A stretch of 41,695 nucleotides of DNA, taken from contig MKTY01000001.1 of the NCBI GenBank assembly GCA_001898485.1, positions 1-41,695 on the forward strand, written 5' to 3'. Position numbers and translations under genes: made by a program. The number at the start of each line of letters is the position of its first letter. The stretch's first letter is position 1. Source of the stretch: Sphingobacteriales bacterium 46-32. Lineage in GTDB: Bacteria > Bacteroidota > Bacteroidia > Chitinophagales > Chitinophagaceae. The notes under the pieces were generated by a model. The model saw only the letters and a list, made by a program, of their open reading frames with translations. It searched no databases and had not been told where the DNA came from. This document shows, piece after piece, positions 32,142-40,130 of this stretch.

Positions 32142-33350
32142 GTGGCTGCATCTTTTAAACCCATACGCCCCCTGCTGCAAACCGGCACCAATGCCGCTTC
32201 ACGCTGGTTTTCCTACATCGGACTGGGCATCGGTGTATTATTGTTGTTAAGCGCGGTGCAGATGTACATTAACCTGCAGCAACTGCTGCATACAAGCCCT
32301 GTACGTAAAAACGGATTTGACTATCTCTCTATCACCCGGCAGGTGACTAATGAAAATATGGGACAAAAAGACAAGCTCTTTTTCTCCGCTGCCGAAATAG
32401 ATGATCTCAAAAAACAACCGTTTATCACTGATGCGGCACCTCTCGAAGCCAACCAGTTTCAGGTAGAGTTAAGTGCCGGCAACCTGCTCCCCTTCAGCAC
32501 CAACCTGTTTCTGGAAAGTATCGATGATGCTTTTCTCGACACCCTGCCTGCGGGATTTACCTGGCAGGAAGGGCAGACCCGCATCCCCATTATCGTATCA
32601 TCCGATTTTCTCGAAATATTTAATGTATTTGGCCCCAGCTATGGTCTGCCACAGGTATCTGCAGAAACAGCATCGGGTATTCCGGTGGTAATCACCTGCC
32701 ATGGAGATGGTAACCTGGAGCAGGATTTTCAGGGACAGATCGTTGCTTTCAGCGATCGGATCAATTCCGTACTTGTACCGCAGTCATTCCTGCAATGGGC
32801 CAACCTTCATTTCAAAGGCAAACAGGCAGAACGTGCTTCGCGTGTATATATAAAAACAAGTGATGCCAACAATCCGGACCTGCTCCGGTATCTTGATCTG
32901 CATGCCTATAAAGTGAATAAGGATAAAACCAAGTTTGGTCGCGTAAAACAGGTATTTGAGGGCATCTTTAGCGGGCTGGCTGTATTTGGAATACTGGTTG
33001 TCGTATTGGCCCTGCTATTGTTTTCCTTCTATCTCCAACTGGTCATTGCGCGCAGCCGCGACAGTCTGCGTTTATTACTCACGCTGGGATATTCGCCCCG
33101 CTGGCTGAGCAGTCATGTATCCCGGCGATTTATCCCTGTATATTTTTTCATCATCATTGCTGCACTGGCTGCTGTGCAGGTTATGCAATGGGCCTTTCAC
33201 ACGCAGGTCATGTATAACCGGCCTGAGTTGCAGACTATGGTACATGTAGCTGTGATAGCACTGGCAATGGTTTTAGTATTGCTGTCGGCCTGGGCCAACT
33301 TCAGACTGGTAGACCGGTTGATCAAAAAAGAAACAGGCCATCGTTCCTGA
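32142..33350 (+). CDS. FtsX/LolC-like permease, partner of the preceding ABC ATPase
   Basis: The 402-residue membrane protein has one N-terminal helix (about 24-42), a large extracytoplasmic domain (about 43-270) and three C-terminal helices (about 275-298, 325-346, 366-388), the FtsX/MacB-type topology. The segment SRDSLRLLLTLGYSPRWLSS resembles the family coupling region. It starts with GTG at 32142, 11 bases after the ATPase stop; the next ATG lies inside the first helix. A perfect terminator stem overlaps its last codons. Overall similarity to known lipoprotein exporters looks low, so the substrate is open. Confidence 0.8.
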   Translation: MAASFKPIRPLLQTGTNAASRWFSYIGLGIGVLLLLSAVQMYINLQQLLHTSPVRKNGFDYLSITRQVTNENMGQKDKLFFSAAEIDDLKKQPFITDAAPLEANQFQVELSAGNLLPFSTNLFLESIDDAFLDTLPAGFTWQEGQTRIPIIVSSDFLEIFNVFGPSYGLPQVSAETASGIPVVITCHGDGNLEQDFQGQIVAFSDRINSVLVPQSFLQWANLHFKGKQAERASRVYIKTSDANNPDLLRYLDLHAYKVNKDKTKFGRVKQVFEGIFSGLAVFGILVVVLALLLFSFYLQLVIARSRDSLRLLLTLGYSPRWLSSHVSRRFIPVYFFIIIAALAAVQVMQWAFHTQVMYNRPELQTMVHVAVIALAMVLVLLSAWANFRLVDRLIKKETGHRS

Positions 33351-33372
33351 GTGATGGCCTGTAATACATTTT
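33333..33372 (+). terminator. Terminator overlapping the permease stop codon
   Basis: ACAGGCCATC at 33333-33342 and GATGGCCTGT at 33353-33362 form a perfect 10-bp stem with a 10-base loop that contains the stop codon. ATTTTTC follows at 33368-33373. Confidence 0.85.
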
Positions 33373-33383
33373 TCTTTACACCT

Positions 33384-33776
33384 TTATCGCCATGCCAGAC
33401 AGTTACTGGCTTTTAATTCATTCAGCGCACTGATCGTATCTTCCGCTTTGGGGCCTTCAAGTAAAATGTCGCCGACCTCTATACGCACACCATTGACTTT
33501 ACCTTCAGTGCTGCGCTTAAATGTAGCAGTGCCATCATACGCCAGCAGTTCAAATACATCGCCGGAAGAGTGTTTCAATTCAGAACTTCCGATATCTGAA
33601 TCGGCATAAAGCGCGCCATTGGTAATAGTAATCCGCACTTCTGCTACCGCACTGCCTTCGGGAAATTTATATTTACCGGTATATATCTTGAGCGAATCCC
33701 CCGATGGTGCAGGTGTCTGAGCGCTCACAGCACTGGCATAGAATGAAATCAGCAGGAAGAAAAATATTCTTTTCAT
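33384..33776 (-). CDS. Small secreted protein, DUF3471-like
   Basis: The 130-residue protein has a signal peptide (KRIFFFLLISFYASAVSA, cleavage before QTPAPS) and a beta-rich domain with LKIYTGKYKFPEG and a VRITITNGALYAD segment. This order resembles the DUF3471 C-terminal domain found after serine hydrolases, here as a stand-alone protein. A C-terminal CLAWR leaves one free cysteine. It is convergent with the permease across the shared terminator region. The function is not known. Confidence 0.7.
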   Translation of the reverse strand: MKRIFFFLLISFYASAVSAQTPAPSGDSLKIYTGKYKFPEGSAVAEVRITITNGALYADSDIGSSELKHSSGDVFELLAYDGTATFKRSTEGKVNGVRIEVGDILLEGPKAEDTISALNELKASNCLAWR

Positions 33777-33831
33777 AAATGTTTTGGTTTAAGATAAATG
33801 CTTCCTGAAAATACAGTTTTTTTCCGTCTGT

Positions 33832-35025
33832 TTAAACACGCTCGTATATGATAGCAGCCCCCTGCCCCACCCCTATGCACATGGTGGCGAGGCCGTAACG
33901 ATCCTGGCGGCGGTTCATCTCGTGCAATAGGGTGGCCGAGATACGCACACCGCTGCAGCCAAGAGGATGACCGATTGCAATAGCTCCTCCGTTTACATTT
34001 ACTTTGGCAGGATCAAGCTCCAGCTCGCGTATGCAGGCTATAGATTGTGAAGCAAATGCTTCATTCAGTTCTATGAGGTCTAGCTGGCTGGCCGTGAGTC
34101 CTGCACGCAGCAGCGCTTTTTGCGTGGCGGGCACAGGGCCAATTCCCATGATGGCAGGATCAACGCCTGCTACAGCCATCGATACTATCCTGGCCATGGG
34201 TTGCAGTCCATATTTTTTTACGGCAGCTTCGCTGGCCAGCAACATGGCAGCGGCACCGTCATTAATGCCTGCGGCATTACCGGCTGTGACGGTACCATTC
34301 TCTATAAATGCTGGTTTGAGGCGTGCGAGTTTTTCGAGAGAGGTCTGCCGCGGATGTTCATCTTCGAGAAACCAGGTAATGAGGCCATCCTTTTGTATTT
34401 CTACGGCGGCAATCTCATCCTGCCAGCGGCCGGCCTCGCGTGCGGCAAAATATTTTTCCTGCGAGGCGAGAGCAAAAGCATCCTGCTCTTCGCGGCTTAT
34501 CTTCCACTGCTGCGCCACATTTTCGGCGGTTTCGCCCATGCTGAAGGGAGGATACATGGCTGCCAGGCGTTTATTTATGAAGCGCCAGCCGAGTGTAGTA
34601 TCAAAAGTTTCTACTGAACGTTGAAATGGTGAGCTGGCTTTGGCCGTCACAAAGGGCGCGCGGGTCATGCTTTCTACTCCACAGGCCAGCACAAGCTCTG
34701 CATCGCCGCAACGGATCTGGCGGGCTGCATCCATAATCGCCTGAAGGCCCGATGCGCAAAGACGGTTGACCGTATTGCCAGCTACCGTTACCGGCAGGCC
34801 GGCCAGCAAAGCAGCCATACGGGCCACATTACGGTTGTCTTCGCCTGCCTGGTTGGCTGCGCCGGCAATTACATCCTCAATTGCTTCAAGTTCAATATTC
34901 TCATTCGCCATCAGGACTGCCCTGATTACTCCGGCGAGCAGATCATCGGGCCGGGTATGGGCCAGCGTGCCGCCAAATTTTCCAACCGGCGTACGCATTA
35001 CATCAATTACATAAGCGTCAGGCAT
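33832..35025 (-). CDS. Acetyl-CoA C-acyltransferase (thiolase)
   Basis: Thiolase that cleaves 3-ketoacyl-CoA or condenses two acyl-CoA, in the cytoplasm. The 397-residue enzyme has the complete active site: C90 in NRLCASGLQA, H353 in GGAIAIGHPLGCSG and C383 in MCIGVGQGAAI. The NEAFASQ segment is also present. Features such as DVMRTPVGKFGG and KRLAAMYPPFSMGETAENV are typical of the PcaF/FadA group in aerobic bacteria. Whether it works in beta-oxidation or in the beta-ketoadipate pathway cannot be told, since no pathway genes are adjacent. Start ATG at 35023-35025. Confidence 0.94.
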   Translation of the reverse strand: MPDAYVIDVMRTPVGKFGGTLAHTRPDDLLAGVIRAVLMANENIELEAIEDVIAGAANQAGEDNRNVARMAALLAGLPVTVAGNTVNRLCASGLQAIMDAARQIRCGDAELVLACGVESMTRAPFVTAKASSPFQRSVETFDTTLGWRFINKRLAAMYPPFSMGETAENVAQQWKISREEQDAFALASQEKYFAAREAGRWQDEIAAVEIQKDGLITWFLEDEHPRQTSLEKLARLKPAFIENGTVTAGNAAGINDGAAAMLLASEAAVKKYGLQPMARIVSMAVAGVDPAIMGIGPVPATQKALLRAGLTASQLDLIELNEAFASQSIACIRELELDPAKVNVNGGAIAIGHPLGCSGVRISATLLHEMNRRQDRYGLATMCIGVGQGAAIIYERV

Positions 35026-35052
35026 TTAATCGTTTTTTGCAAATATCCGGGA

Positions 35053-35136
35053 AAAAGGCAGAAGGTAGAAGGTAAAAGGTTAAAGGCGGTCAATCATAAC
35101 CTTTAACCCTCTACCTTATTACCCTTTACCTTCTCT
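35053..35136. repeat. AAGG/CCTT-word inverted repeat upstream of rlmN
   Basis: The purine arm GAAGGTAGAAGGTAAAAGG (from 35061) faces pyrimidine words CTCTACC and CCCTTTACCTTC across a short spacer. GGTTAAAGG at 35078-35086 pairs perfectly with CCTTTAACC at 35100-35108. It lies between the divergent thiolase and rlmN genes, directly before the rlmN -7 box. Confidence 0.75.
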
Positions 35137-35140
35137 GTAC

Positions 35141-35148
35141 TATCTTTG
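35141..35148 (+). promoter_or_regulatory. Bacteroidota -7 box (TATCTTTG) of rlmN
   Basis: TATCTTTG ends 4 bases before the ATG at 35153, so the transcript is probably leaderless. Confidence 0.6.
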
Positions 35149-35152
35149 CAGA

Positions 35153-36202
35153 ATGGTAAAATCAGCCCCACAGAATATACGTACACTGAGCCTGAGTGAT
35201 TTGGAGCAGTATTTTGAGGAACTGGGAGAGAAAAAATTCCGGGCCAAACAGGTGTATGAATGGATATGGCAAAAATCTGCCCTATCGGTAGATGCCATGA
35301 CCAATCTGAGTAAGGAGCTGCGTCAACGCCTGAAAGAAGATTTTACTTTACCCGCCCTGAGCATCGATGCTACGCAGTATTCGGCTGATGGCACTGTTAA
35401 GTCGCGCTTCAAAACACATGACGGCCACCTGGTAGAAGGCGTGCTGATTCCTACAGAAGAACGCAAAACAGCCTGCGTATCATCGCAGATTGGCTGCTCA
35501 CTCAGTTGCAAGTTCTGCGCTACCGGCTACCTGCCCCGCAAACGCAACCTCGAATTTGACGAGATCTATGACGAAGTAGTGCTGATCAACCAGCAGAGCG
35601 AACGCATTTACGGAAAAAAATTAACCAATATCGTTTTCATGGGCATGGGCGAGCCCCTGCTCAACTATAAAAACGTATTACGCGCTATCGATCGCATCAC
35701 CTCACCCGACGGGCTGGGCATGAGTCCACGCCGGATAACGGTGAGTACTGCCGGTGTGGCCAAACAGATCCGGCAACTGGGCGACAACAAGGTTAAGTTC
35801 AAACTGGCGCTCAGCCTGCATGCCGCCAACGACATCAAGCGTCACGAGATCATGCCCATCAACGATACAAACAATATCAAGTCGCTGATCGATGCCCTTA
35901 ATTATTTTTATAAGCATACCAAAAACGAAATCACTTTTGAATATATCCTGTTCAAAAACTTCAACGATTCGCTTAAGGATGCCGATGAATTGATCAAGAT
36001 TTATCGCCAGGTACCGGCCGACCTGGTAAATATTATTGAATACAACCCGATCGAATTTGCCCGCTTCGAAAAACCCGATGAAGAAAAAGTAGAAGCCTTT
36101 ATGCAATACCTCGAAAAGAACCGGGTAAATGCACGCCTGCGCCGCAGTCGTGGCAAAGACATTGATGCTGCCTGCGGACAACTGGCCAATAAAGATCAGT
36201 AA
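35153..36202 (+). CDS. rlmN: 23S rRNA (adenine(2503)-C(2))-methyltransferase
   Basis: Radical SAM enzyme that methylates C2 of A2503 in 23S rRNA and A37 in some tRNAs. The 349-residue protein has the radical SAM CxxxCxxC motif at C115, C119 and C122, and the two further cysteines of the mechanism at C108 and C341 (GKDIDAACGQL, the methyl-carrier cysteine). An N-terminal helical RNA-binding domain (about 1-85) precedes the barrel. Length is as expected. It begins 4 bases after a TATCTTTG box and is followed by two pseudouridine synthase genes, a small rRNA/tRNA modification cluster. Confidence 0.97.
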   Translation: MVKSAPQNIRTLSLSDLEQYFEELGEKKFRAKQVYEWIWQKSALSVDAMTNLSKELRQRLKEDFTLPALSIDATQYSADGTVKSRFKTHDGHLVEGVLIPTEERKTACVSSQIGCSLSCKFCATGYLPRKRNLEFDEIYDEVVLINQQSERIYGKKLTNIVFMGMGEPLLNYKNVLRAIDRITSPDGLGMSPRRITVSTAGVAKQIRQLGDNKVKFKLALSLHAANDIKRHEIMPINDTNNIKSLIDALNYFYKHTKNEITFEYILFKNFNDSLKDADELIKIYRQVPADLVNIIEYNPIEFARFEKPDEEKVEAFMQYLEKNRVNARLRRSRGKDIDAACGQLANKDQ

Positions 36203-36255
36203 GCTGCAGTTCGTATTATATTTATTTTTTACTGTTGAAAAACAGCAATTTTATT

Positions 36256-37185
36256 ATGAAAAAGAAGACTCCTGCCTCTCCATTCGACAAATTCTCCCGT
36301 AAGCGCAGCAATGCTGCCATCAAAGAAAGTTTCAAACAGGAAAAACGTAAGCATAAAAAAGAGCGTGAAGCTTTTTTTGACCAAAAGCGGGCAGAAAAAG
36401 TTGCCCAGGGTCGTGCCGACCTCGAAGCAAAGGCCACCGCTATCAAAGCCCCTGTAAACAACGCTTCGATGCCGCTCAATAAATTCATTGCCCATTGTGG
36501 TGTGACGGCACGCCGCGAAGCTGCAGACCTTGTAAGAAAGGGGCTGGTAAAAGTAAACAATGAAGTGGTACTTGAACCCGGACACCGGGTGTCTGCGAAA
36601 GATGAAGTAAAGGTGAATGGCAAAAAAGTGTTCCTGGCCCGCAACCTGGTTTATATCCTTCTCAATAAACCCAAAGACTATATTACCACTACCGATGATC
36701 CGCAAAAACGGAAAACCGTGCTGGATCTTATTGGCAATGCCACACGTGAGCGCATCTATCCGGTAGGCCGTCTCGACCGCAATACCTCCGGTGTACTGCT
36801 GCTGACCAACGATGGCGAACTGGCACAAAAGCTTACTCATCCCCGCAACGAGATCAAAAAAATATATGCCGTAACGCTGGACAAGGAACTGGAGCGAGCC
36901 GATTTTGACAAGATACTGGCCGGTATCACACTCGAAGACGGACCTGCATCTGTTGATGTACTTGCGTATACCGACACCAAAGACAAACGCCAGATAGGTG
37001 TAGAGATCCATAGCGGGCGCAACCGCATTGTTCGCCGCATATTCGAATCACTGGGTTACGATGTAAAAAATCTCGACCGTGTGATGTTTGCCGGACTCAC
37101 CAAAAAGAATGTTGAACGTGGCAAATACCGTTTCCTTTCCGAAAAGGAAGTCCGGGATCTGAAACACTTCGGCAGAGGCCGTTAA
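36256..37185 (+). CDS. RsuA/RluB-family pseudouridine synthase with basic N-terminal extension
   Basis: Pseudouridine synthase that modifies rRNA. The 309-residue product starts at ATG 36256 (an upstream TTG is less likely). It has a highly basic, charged N-terminal extension of about 70 residues (RKHKKEREAFFDQKR), an S4 RNA-binding domain (72-120, PLNKFIAHCGVTARREAADL) and the catalytic domain with GRLDRNTSG, where D174 is the nucleophile. The C-terminal NRIVRRIFESLGY is typical of the RsuA/RluB branch. The extension is probably unstructured and RNA-binding. It lies 53 bases after rlmN and 29 before a RluA-type gene. Confidence 0.92.
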   Translation: MKKKTPASPFDKFSRKRSNAAIKESFKQEKRKHKKEREAFFDQKRAEKVAQGRADLEAKATAIKAPVNNASMPLNKFIAHCGVTARREAADLVRKGLVKVNNEVVLEPGHRVSAKDEVKVNGKKVFLARNLVYILLNKPKDYITTTDDPQKRKTVLDLIGNATRERIYPVGRLDRNTSGVLLLTNDGELAQKLTHPRNEIKKIYAVTLDKELERADFDKILAGITLEDGPASVDVLAYTDTKDKRQIGVEIHSGRNRIVRRIFESLGYDVKNLDRVMFAGLTKKNVERGKYRFLSEKEVRDLKHFGRGR

Positions 37186-37214
37186 CCGTTTACCACGCAC
37201 TTTTTACTTTTCTC

Positions 37215-37940
37215 ATGAAACTGACCGAACTTATTATACAGGAAACGGCCAACTGGGTTGCCATCAACAAACCATCGGGCCTGCTTTCTATTCCTGACCG
37301 CGAAGGAAAGGAGATTTCGCTCAAGCAAATGCTGATTGAACAGTACGGAAGCATTTTCACCGTACACCGCATTGACCGCGATACGAGCGGGCTTATCATT
37401 TTTGCCCGAAATGAAGCCGCTCATAAACATCTCTCCCAGCAGTTTGAATCAAGACAAACGGAGAAATATTACCAGGGACTGGTAATCGGCAGTGTCGTAC
37501 CAGCCAACGGCAGTATTGATGCTCCCATTGCCGAACATCCTGTACAAAAAGGGCTGATGGTTATTCACCGGCAGGGTAAAGACGCGCTGACCGACTATGA
37601 AGTGCTGCGCGACTTCAGGCTTTACAGCTGGATGCAGTTCCGGATTCATACCGGGCGCACGCACCAGATACGGGTACACATGAAGCAGCTGGGGCATCCA
37701 TTGGTTGCCGATGAATTGTATGGCGATGGCAAACCATTCCTGCTTTCCAGTATCAAACCCAAATTCAAATTATCTAAATACGAACTGGAAGAACGGCCCA
37801 TCCTTTCGCGGCTTGCCCTTCATGCATTTTCGCTGCGCTTTACAGACGTCGATGGAAGTATGGTGAGTATCGAAGCTCCGCTGCCAAAAGACATGCGGGC
37901 CACTTTGCAGCAACTGGAAAAAAGGGCCGTAAAGAAATAA
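37215..37940 (+). CDS. RluA-family pseudouridine synthase (no S4 domain)
   Basis: The 241-residue enzyme isomerises uridine to pseudouridine in rRNA or tRNA. The active-site motif HRIDRDTSG places the nucleophile at D54, and the GRTHQIRVHMKQLGHPLVAD segment is the second family signature. It has no S4 domain and starts directly with the catalytic fold, as in the short RluA/TruC-like members. The target uridine cannot be assigned. Its start lies 29 bases after the RluB-like gene, and the next gene follows after 2 bases. Confidence 0.93.
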   Translation: MKLTELIIQETANWVAINKPSGLLSIPDREGKEISLKQMLIEQYGSIFTVHRIDRDTSGLIIFARNEAAHKHLSQQFESRQTEKYYQGLVIGSVVPANGSIDAPIAEHPVQKGLMVIHRQGKDALTDYEVLRDFRLYSWMQFRIHTGRTHQIRVHMKQLGHPLVADELYGDGKPFLLSSIKPKFKLSKYELEERPILSRLALHAFSLRFTDVDGSMVSIEAPLPKDMRATLQQLEKRAVKK

Positions 37941-37942
37941 AT

Positions 37943-38482
37943 ATGGAGCCCGTTATTATCAGCAGAAAAAAATACATGGGTTATTACCAGCTTATCATAG
38001 CCGTTATTACCCTGTCTTTTATTTGCTGGATTGCGCTGGGCAAAACAGTTGATGACGGCGGTATGCTGATGATAAAGGGCAGTGGCAGAATTACGGCGCT
38101 TATTATACCAGGAATCTTATTTATCATTTCCTGCTATTACGCCATCGCTTATTTTTTTCAATACAGAAAACCAGGACTTGTAATTGACAGTACCGGCATA
38201 ACCGATCAATCCAATTATAATGCACTTGGCCTCATACCCTGGAGCGATATTAAAGGAATTGAAAAGCGTACTTTATTAAGGCGTGATTTTCTGCTGATCC
38301 GGTTAAGTGACCCGGAAAAATATATCAGCCGGGTAAAAAATCCATTCCGGCGCAAAAGTCTTATCGCCAGCAACAGGCTGCTGAGCACACCACTGGCTAT
38401 TTCTGTGAGGGAACTCAACTGTAGTTTTTCCAGCCTTGAAAACTCCGTCAAACAGGCGTACGAAGTTTACAGAGTTGATTAA
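37943..38482 (+). CDS. Membrane protein, STM3941-like
   Basis: The 179-residue protein has two membrane helices (about 14-32 and 48-71) and a cytoplasmic beta-rich domain with the pattern VIDSTGITDQSNYNALGLIP followed by WSDIKGI, characteristic of the STM3941 family of unknown function. It starts 2 bases after the pseudouridine synthase stop, which implies cotranscription, and its stop codon abuts that of convergent metZ with no gap. Nothing in it suggests an RNA role. Confidence 0.75.
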   Translation: MEPVIISRKKYMGYYQLIIAVITLSFICWIALGKTVDDGGMLMIKGSGRITALIIPGILFIISCYYAIAYFFQYRKPGLVIDSTGITDQSNYNALGLIPWSDIKGIEKRTLLRRDFLLIRLSDPEKYISRVKNPFRRKSLIASNRLLSTPLAISVRELNCSFSSLENSVKQAYEVYRVD

Positions 38483-39655
38483 TCAGCAATTGATCAGCGC
38501 CTGCTCTATATCAGCAATCAGATCATCGATATGTTCCAGACCGGCTGAGATACGGATGAGTCCGGGTGTGATACCGACCGCCTGTCTCTCTGCCTCACTG
38601 AGTTTGGAGTGTGTGGTACTGGCCGGGTGAGCCGCAATGGTACGGCTATCGCCCAGGTTGTTAGTCATGCTGATCATCTTCAGACCATTGAGAAAAGCCC
38701 GCCCTGCTTCTATACCTCCTTTGAGTTCAAAAGTAAGTATGCCGCCGCCATTACTCATTTGTTTCTGAGCAATAGCATATTGCGGATGTGAAGGCAGGAA
38801 AGGATATTTTACAGCAGAGAGCTTCGGATGATTTTCGAAATGACGGGCCAGTGCCAGTGCATTGGCAGCATGACGATCCATTCGGATATGCAGCGTCTCC
38901 AGGCTTTTGCTGAGTACCCATGCATTGAATGGGCTGAGCGAAGGGCCTGTATTGCGAATAAACAGGTAAAGCGGTTTTATCAGCTCTTCGCGGCCTACAA
39001 TCACACCACCCAGTACGCGACCCTGACCATCGATAAACTTGGTAGCTGAATGTAATACGAGGTCTGCACCGAAACGAATGGGTTGTTGCACGGCCGGCGT
39101 GGCAAAACAGTTATCAACCACAAAAAGTATGTTTTTCGCTTTGCAGATCGCCGCTACTTTTTCCAGGTCGATAATATCAAGACCGGGATTGGAAGGTGTT
39201 TCCAGATAAACCATTTTGGTTTTATCTGTTAGGAGTGCCGCAATATCATCGGGACGGCTCATATCAAAATAGCTGTGACTGATACCCCACTTGGGAAGGT
39301 ATTTGGTAAGAATGGTATGGGTAGAGCCGAATACTGCAGAAGCAGATACAACGTGATCACCCTGGCTCAGAAATGTCATAAACGTAGCGAAAATAGCTGC
39401 CATACCTGTGCCGGTGGCTACACCATCTTCTGCACCTTCCAGGTCGGCTATCTTACGGATAAACTCATCTACCGTAGGATTCGAGAAGCGTGAATATATA
39501 TTTACATCCAGGCTGTCGTCAGCAAATGCTGCGGCCATATCCTCCGCAGAGTCGTAGGTAAAACTGCTGGTAAGAAATAAGGGCGTGGCATGCTCTTTCT
39601 GTTCGGTACGTGGGGTCTGAATACGTACGGCACGCGTTTCGGGATGTTGTGACAT
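38483..39655 (-). CDS. metZ: O-succinylhomoserine sulfhydrylase
   Basis: PLP-dependent enzyme that makes homocysteine from O-acylhomoserine and sulphide, in methionine synthesis. The 390-residue protein belongs to the Cys/Met metabolism family: N-terminal PLFLTSSFTYDSAEDMAAAF, the YSRFSNPTV phosphate-binding tyrosine/arginine loop, GTGMAAI, and the PLP lysine K206 in LHSATKFIDGQG. MetZ is distinguished from cystathionine gamma-synthase by sequence type; the alternative cannot be fully excluded. It has its own promoter (39680-39712) and a leader hairpin just before the ATG. Confidence 0.88.
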   Translation of the reverse strand: MSQHPETRAVRIQTPRTEQKEHATPLFLTSSFTYDSAEDMAAAFADDSLDVNIYSRFSNPTVDEFIRKIADLEGAEDGVATGTGMAAIFATFMTFLSQGDHVVSASAVFGSTHTILTKYLPKWGISHSYFDMSRPDDIAALLTDKTKMVYLETPSNPGLDIIDLEKVAAICKAKNILFVVDNCFATPAVQQPIRFGADLVLHSATKFIDGQGRVLGGVIVGREELIKPLYLFIRNTGPSLSPFNAWVLSKSLETLHIRMDRHAANALALARHFENHPKLSAVKYPFLPSHPQYAIAQKQMSNGGGILTFELKGGIEAGRAFLNGLKMISMTNNLGDSRTIAAHPASTTHSKLSEAERQAVGITPGLIRISAGLEHIDDLIADIEQALINC

Positions 39656-39658
39656 GAG

Positions 39659-39678
39659 GGCTCAACGTTTAATGAGCC
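39659..39678 (-). promoter_or_regulatory. Leader hairpin directly upstream of the metZ start
   Basis: On the minus strand GGCTCA and TGAGCC form a 6-bp stem around an 8-base loop, ending 3 bases before the ATG. It starts one base after the -7 box and would sit at the mRNA 5' end, so it could affect translation initiation. Confidence 0.45.
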
Positions 39679-39679
39679 G

Positions 39680-39712
39680 CAAAGATACGGGCTGCGGCAT
39701 GGAATGTGTCAA
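39680..39712 (-). promoter_or_regulatory. Promoter of metZ
   Basis: TATCTTTG (39680-39687 on the minus strand) matches TAnnTTTG, and TTG (39710-39712) lies 22 bases upstream as the -33 element. It is the best-formed promoter in the window. Confidence 0.65.
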
Positions 39713-39724
39713 TAATTCGTAATA

Positions 39725-39746
39725 AGGCCCCCTTAGCCGGGGGCCT
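39725..39746 (-). terminator. GC-rich terminator after the regulatory-domain gene
   Basis: AGGCCCCC and GGGGGCCT form a perfect 8-bp stem with a 6-base loop. On the minus strand it is followed by TTATTACG. It lies 34 bases past the stop of the leftward gene at 39781 and insulates it from metZ. Confidence 0.8.
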
Positions 39747-39780
39747 CTTACGCTAACGATTGCATGCACTATTCAATGGG

Positions 39781-40101
39781 TTATTGCTGCCGTAAATAAA
39801 TGGTAACTGCCTGGCGCGGGTCTTTTACTACTACAGAATTGTTTTGAAATCCTTTTGCCGCGGCATATACCTTCAGCGGTAGTTTTTGCCAGGAGTCGAT
39901 GGCAAACTGTCCGCGGGTATTCGTAAGCGCTTCTTCTTCTCCATGCACGATGTATACGTGCGCATTAGTTATTTCTTTACCTGTATCTGCTGCCAGTACT
40001 TTTCCCTGGATACGGTAATTGGGCGGCGTTTTAATGGGTGCCTGGGCCTGTATGAGGGTATGCAGCGCCAATAGAACCAGCAGATATTTTATTCGTTTCA
40101 T
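39781..40101 (-). CDS. Small secreted protein with carboxypeptidase regulatory-like domain
   Basis: The 106-residue protein has a signal peptide (KRIKYLLVLLALHTLIQA, cleavage before QAPIK) and then one beta-sandwich domain of the CarboxypepD_reg-like type: YRIQGKVLAADTGKEITNAH, TNTRGQFAID and a final strand AVTIYLRQQ. In Bacteroidota this domain usually begins TonB-dependent receptors; here it stands alone. It lies 29 bases after the aldo/keto reductase gene on the same strand and is probably cotranscribed with it. The function is unknown. Confidence 0.72.
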   Translation of the reverse strand: MKRIKYLLVLLALHTLIQAQAPIKTPPNYRIQGKVLAADTGKEITNAHVYIVHGEEEALTNTRGQFAIDSWQKLPLKVYAAAKGFQNNSVVVKDPRQAVTIYLRQQ

Positions 40102-40130
40102 AGTATTGGGGTTAACACGTTAAAACAGAT

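Noticed and set aside
39656-39780. SAM riboswitch upstream of metZ
   Set aside because: The leader is too short after the promoter (about 20 bases), and the conserved riboswitch core is not seen.
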